This document shows, one piece after another, positions 6,870 to 7,886 of a stretch of 7,886 nucleotides of DNA. Under the pieces are notes generated by a model. That model was not told where the DNA came from. It saw nothing but the letters and a program-made list of their open reading frames with translations, and ran no database searches. Within the stretch, counting starts at the first letter, position 1, and the number at the start of each line of letters is the position of its first letter. The translations under genes and the position numbers were made by a program. Origin of the DNA: Firmicutes bacterium ADurb.Bin467 (GTDB lineage Bacteria > Bacillota > Clostridia > Christensenellales > Aristaeellaceae); assembly GCA_002068815.1 (NCBI GenBank), contig MWAC01000184.1:1-7886 (forward strand). Reading direction: 5' to 3'.

Positions 6870-6898
6870 TGGATTTTTCCCAAGCCCTGTGCTATAAT
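6870..6898 (+). promoter_or_regulatory. recA promoter
   Basis: A perfect -10 TATAAT (6893-6898) is preceded by the extended -10 dinucleotide TG plus C. The best -35 at 17 bases spacing is TGGATT (6870-6875), a weak match, consistent with an extended -10 promoter. The start of transcription would be near 6905, giving a leader of about 30 bases. The GGAGG of recA follows at 6923-6927. Confidence 0.8.
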
Positions 6899-6922
6899 CC
6901 CAACATATGAATGCAGAGGTAC

Positions 6923-6927
6923 GGAGG
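6923..6927 (+). promoter_or_regulatory. Ribosome binding site of recA
   Basis: GGAGG seven bases before the ATG at 6935. It rules out the in-frame ATG at 6911, which would add MQRYGGYR, has no upstream purine-rich site and lies only a few bases after the predicted transcription start. Confidence 0.8.
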
Positions 6928-6934
6928 ATATCGC

Positions 6935-7886
6935 ATGGCGGACAAGAAATCCGAAAAAAAGTCCGTGGGGAAGCTCTTCGGCGACGACCGCAAGCGGGCG
7001 CTGGACGTCGCGCTCTCGAAGATTGAGAAGGACTTCGGCAAGGGTTCCGTGATGAAGCTGGGCGATCAGGCGGGCAGGATGCAGGTGGAGGTCGTGCCGT
7101 CGGGCTGCCTGAACCTGGACTTCGCGCTGGGCGTCGGCGGCCTCCCGCGGGGCCGGATCATCGAGATATTCGGGCCGGAGTCGTCCGGAAAGACGACGCT
7201 CGCGCTGCACGCGATCGCCGAGGCGCAGAAGCGCGGCGGCACGGCGGCGTTCATCGACGCGGAGCACGCGCTCGACCCGGTGTACGCGAAGAACTTAGGC
7301 GTCGACATCGACGAGCTGTACGTCTCGCAGCCCGACAACGGCGAGCAGGCGCTCGACATCTGCGAGGCGCTCGTCCGCTCCGGCGCGATCGACATCGTCG
7401 TCATCGACTCGGTCGCCGCGCTCGTGCCGAAGGCCGAGATCGACGGCGACATGGGCGACAGCCACGTGGGCCTGCAGGCGCGGCTCATGTCCCAGGCGAT
7501 GCGCAAGCTCACCGCCCTGCTGGCGCAGACGAGGACGCTGTGCATCTTCACGAACCAGATCCGCGAGAAGATCGGCGTCATGTTCGGCAGCCCCGAGACG
7601 ACGCCGGGCGGGCGCGCGCTGAAGTTCTACGCGTCGGTCCGCCTCAACATCCAGCGCATCGGCGCGATCAAGGACGCCGCCGGCGTCGTCACGGGCAACC
7701 GCACGCGCGTCAAGGTGGTCAAGAACAAGCTGGCGCCTCCCTTCACCGAGGCGGAATTCGATATTCTCTACGCCAAGGGCATTTCATGGGAAGGCTCGGT
7801 GCTGGACAGCGCGATCAAGCACGGGCTGGTGACCAAGCGGGGTTCGTGGCTGTCCTACGAGGGAGAGCAGATCGGGCAGGGGCATG
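6935..7886 (+). CDS. recA: Recombinase RecA (3' end beyond the window)
   Basis: The DNA strand-exchange ATPase of homologous recombination. It also acts as the co-protease that triggers LexA self-cleavage in the SOS response. 317 codons are present and the frame is open to the window edge; roughly the last 30 to 50 residues are missing. Features seen: core-start helix [21 protein letters not shown] (about 22-42), Walker [10 protein letters not shown] at 80-88, AEHALDP, a Walker B-type [10 protein letters not shown], loop L1 around [19 protein letters not shown], loop L2 after [23 protein letters not shown], and [13 protein letters not shown] toward the C-terminal domain. The start ATG has GGAGG seven bases upstream; an in-frame ATG at 6911 lacks one. 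Two oddities are an N-terminus about 14 residues longer than that of E. coli, rich in lysine, and Thr206 where most RecA proteins have Ile in the FINQ strand. The rest is highly conserved, so it should be active. Confidence 0.98.
   Translation, partial: MADKKSEKKSVGKLFGDDRKRALDVALSKIEKDFGKGSVMKLGDQAGRMQVEVVPSGCLNLDFALGVGGLPRGRIIEIFGPESSGKTTLALHAIAEAQKRGGTAAFIDAEHALDPVYAKNLGVDIDELYVSQPDNGEQALDICEALVRSGAIDIVVIDSVAALVPKAEIDGDMGDSHVGLQARLMSQAMRKLTALLAQTRTLCIFTNQIREKIGVMFGSPETTPGGRALKFYASVRLNIQRIGAIKDAAGVVTGNRTRVKVVKNKLAPPFTEAEFDILYAKGISWEGSVLDSAIKHGLVTKRGSWLSYEGEQIGQGH

Noticed and set aside
6860..7581. Two minus-strand frames opposite recA
   Set aside because: The plus strand encodes unambiguous RecA over the same bases; these are complement artefacts.
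1..7886. A defence system, CRISPR array, mobile element, retron or riboswitch
   Set aside because: No repeats with spacers, transposase, integrase, reverse transcriptase or conserved aptamer-like leader were seen. All leaders are short and the genes are housekeeping or envelope types.

Overview
The window is chromosomal housekeeping DNA from a GC-rich, low-redundancy bacterial genome. It most likely comes from a high-GC lineage of Clostridia or a related Firmicutes group. Three things support this: a YhcN/YlaJ-type lipoprotein (a family tied to endospore formers), a nucleoside kinase fused to a ThrRS-like N-terminus (common in Clostridia), and strong GGAGG-type ribosome binding sites on every complete gene. 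Coding sequence strongly prefers G or C at codon third positions. The short intergenic gaps are AT-richer and carry recognisable control signals.

Layout. Positions 1-6777 hold a co-oriented minus-strand series. Read in the direction of transcription it is: a TGS/ThrRS-like uridine-kinase-family protein (6777-5146), a YhcN/YlaJ-type sporulation lipoprotein (5066-4533), DNA polymerase III alpha DnaE (4464-997), a GT2 polyprenyl-phosphate-type glycosyltransferase (972-25), and the first nine codons of a gene translationally coupled to it (28-1). On the other strand, recA starts at 6935 and runs off the right edge after 317 codons. Kinase and recA diverge from a 157-bp intergenic region. That region holds back-to-back promoters, each with an extended -10 TGCTATAAT, and a candidate LexA (SOS) box next to the recA promoter.

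How the genes fit together. RecA and DnaE are both DNA-maintenance functions. DnaE keeps all the metal-binding residues of its PHP domain, so it may proofread for itself. The kinase, lipoprotein and glycosyltransferase are not obviously part of that job and look like co-transcribed neighbours. Two intergenic hairpins break up the series: a weak 6-bp one just before the lipoprotein ribosome binding site, and a strong 16-bp one between the lipoprotein and dnaE. They suggest that expression is tuned within the transcript. For three genes (kinase, dnaE, glycosyltransferase) the longest possible reading frame starts too early, and the ribosome binding sites point to shorter proteins.

I found no mobile element, CRISPR array, tRNA or rRNA, and no convincing previously undescribed system. 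The most interesting signals are regulatory (the divergent recA region and the dnaE leader hairpin), plus the fused kinase, whose biological role is poorly understood.
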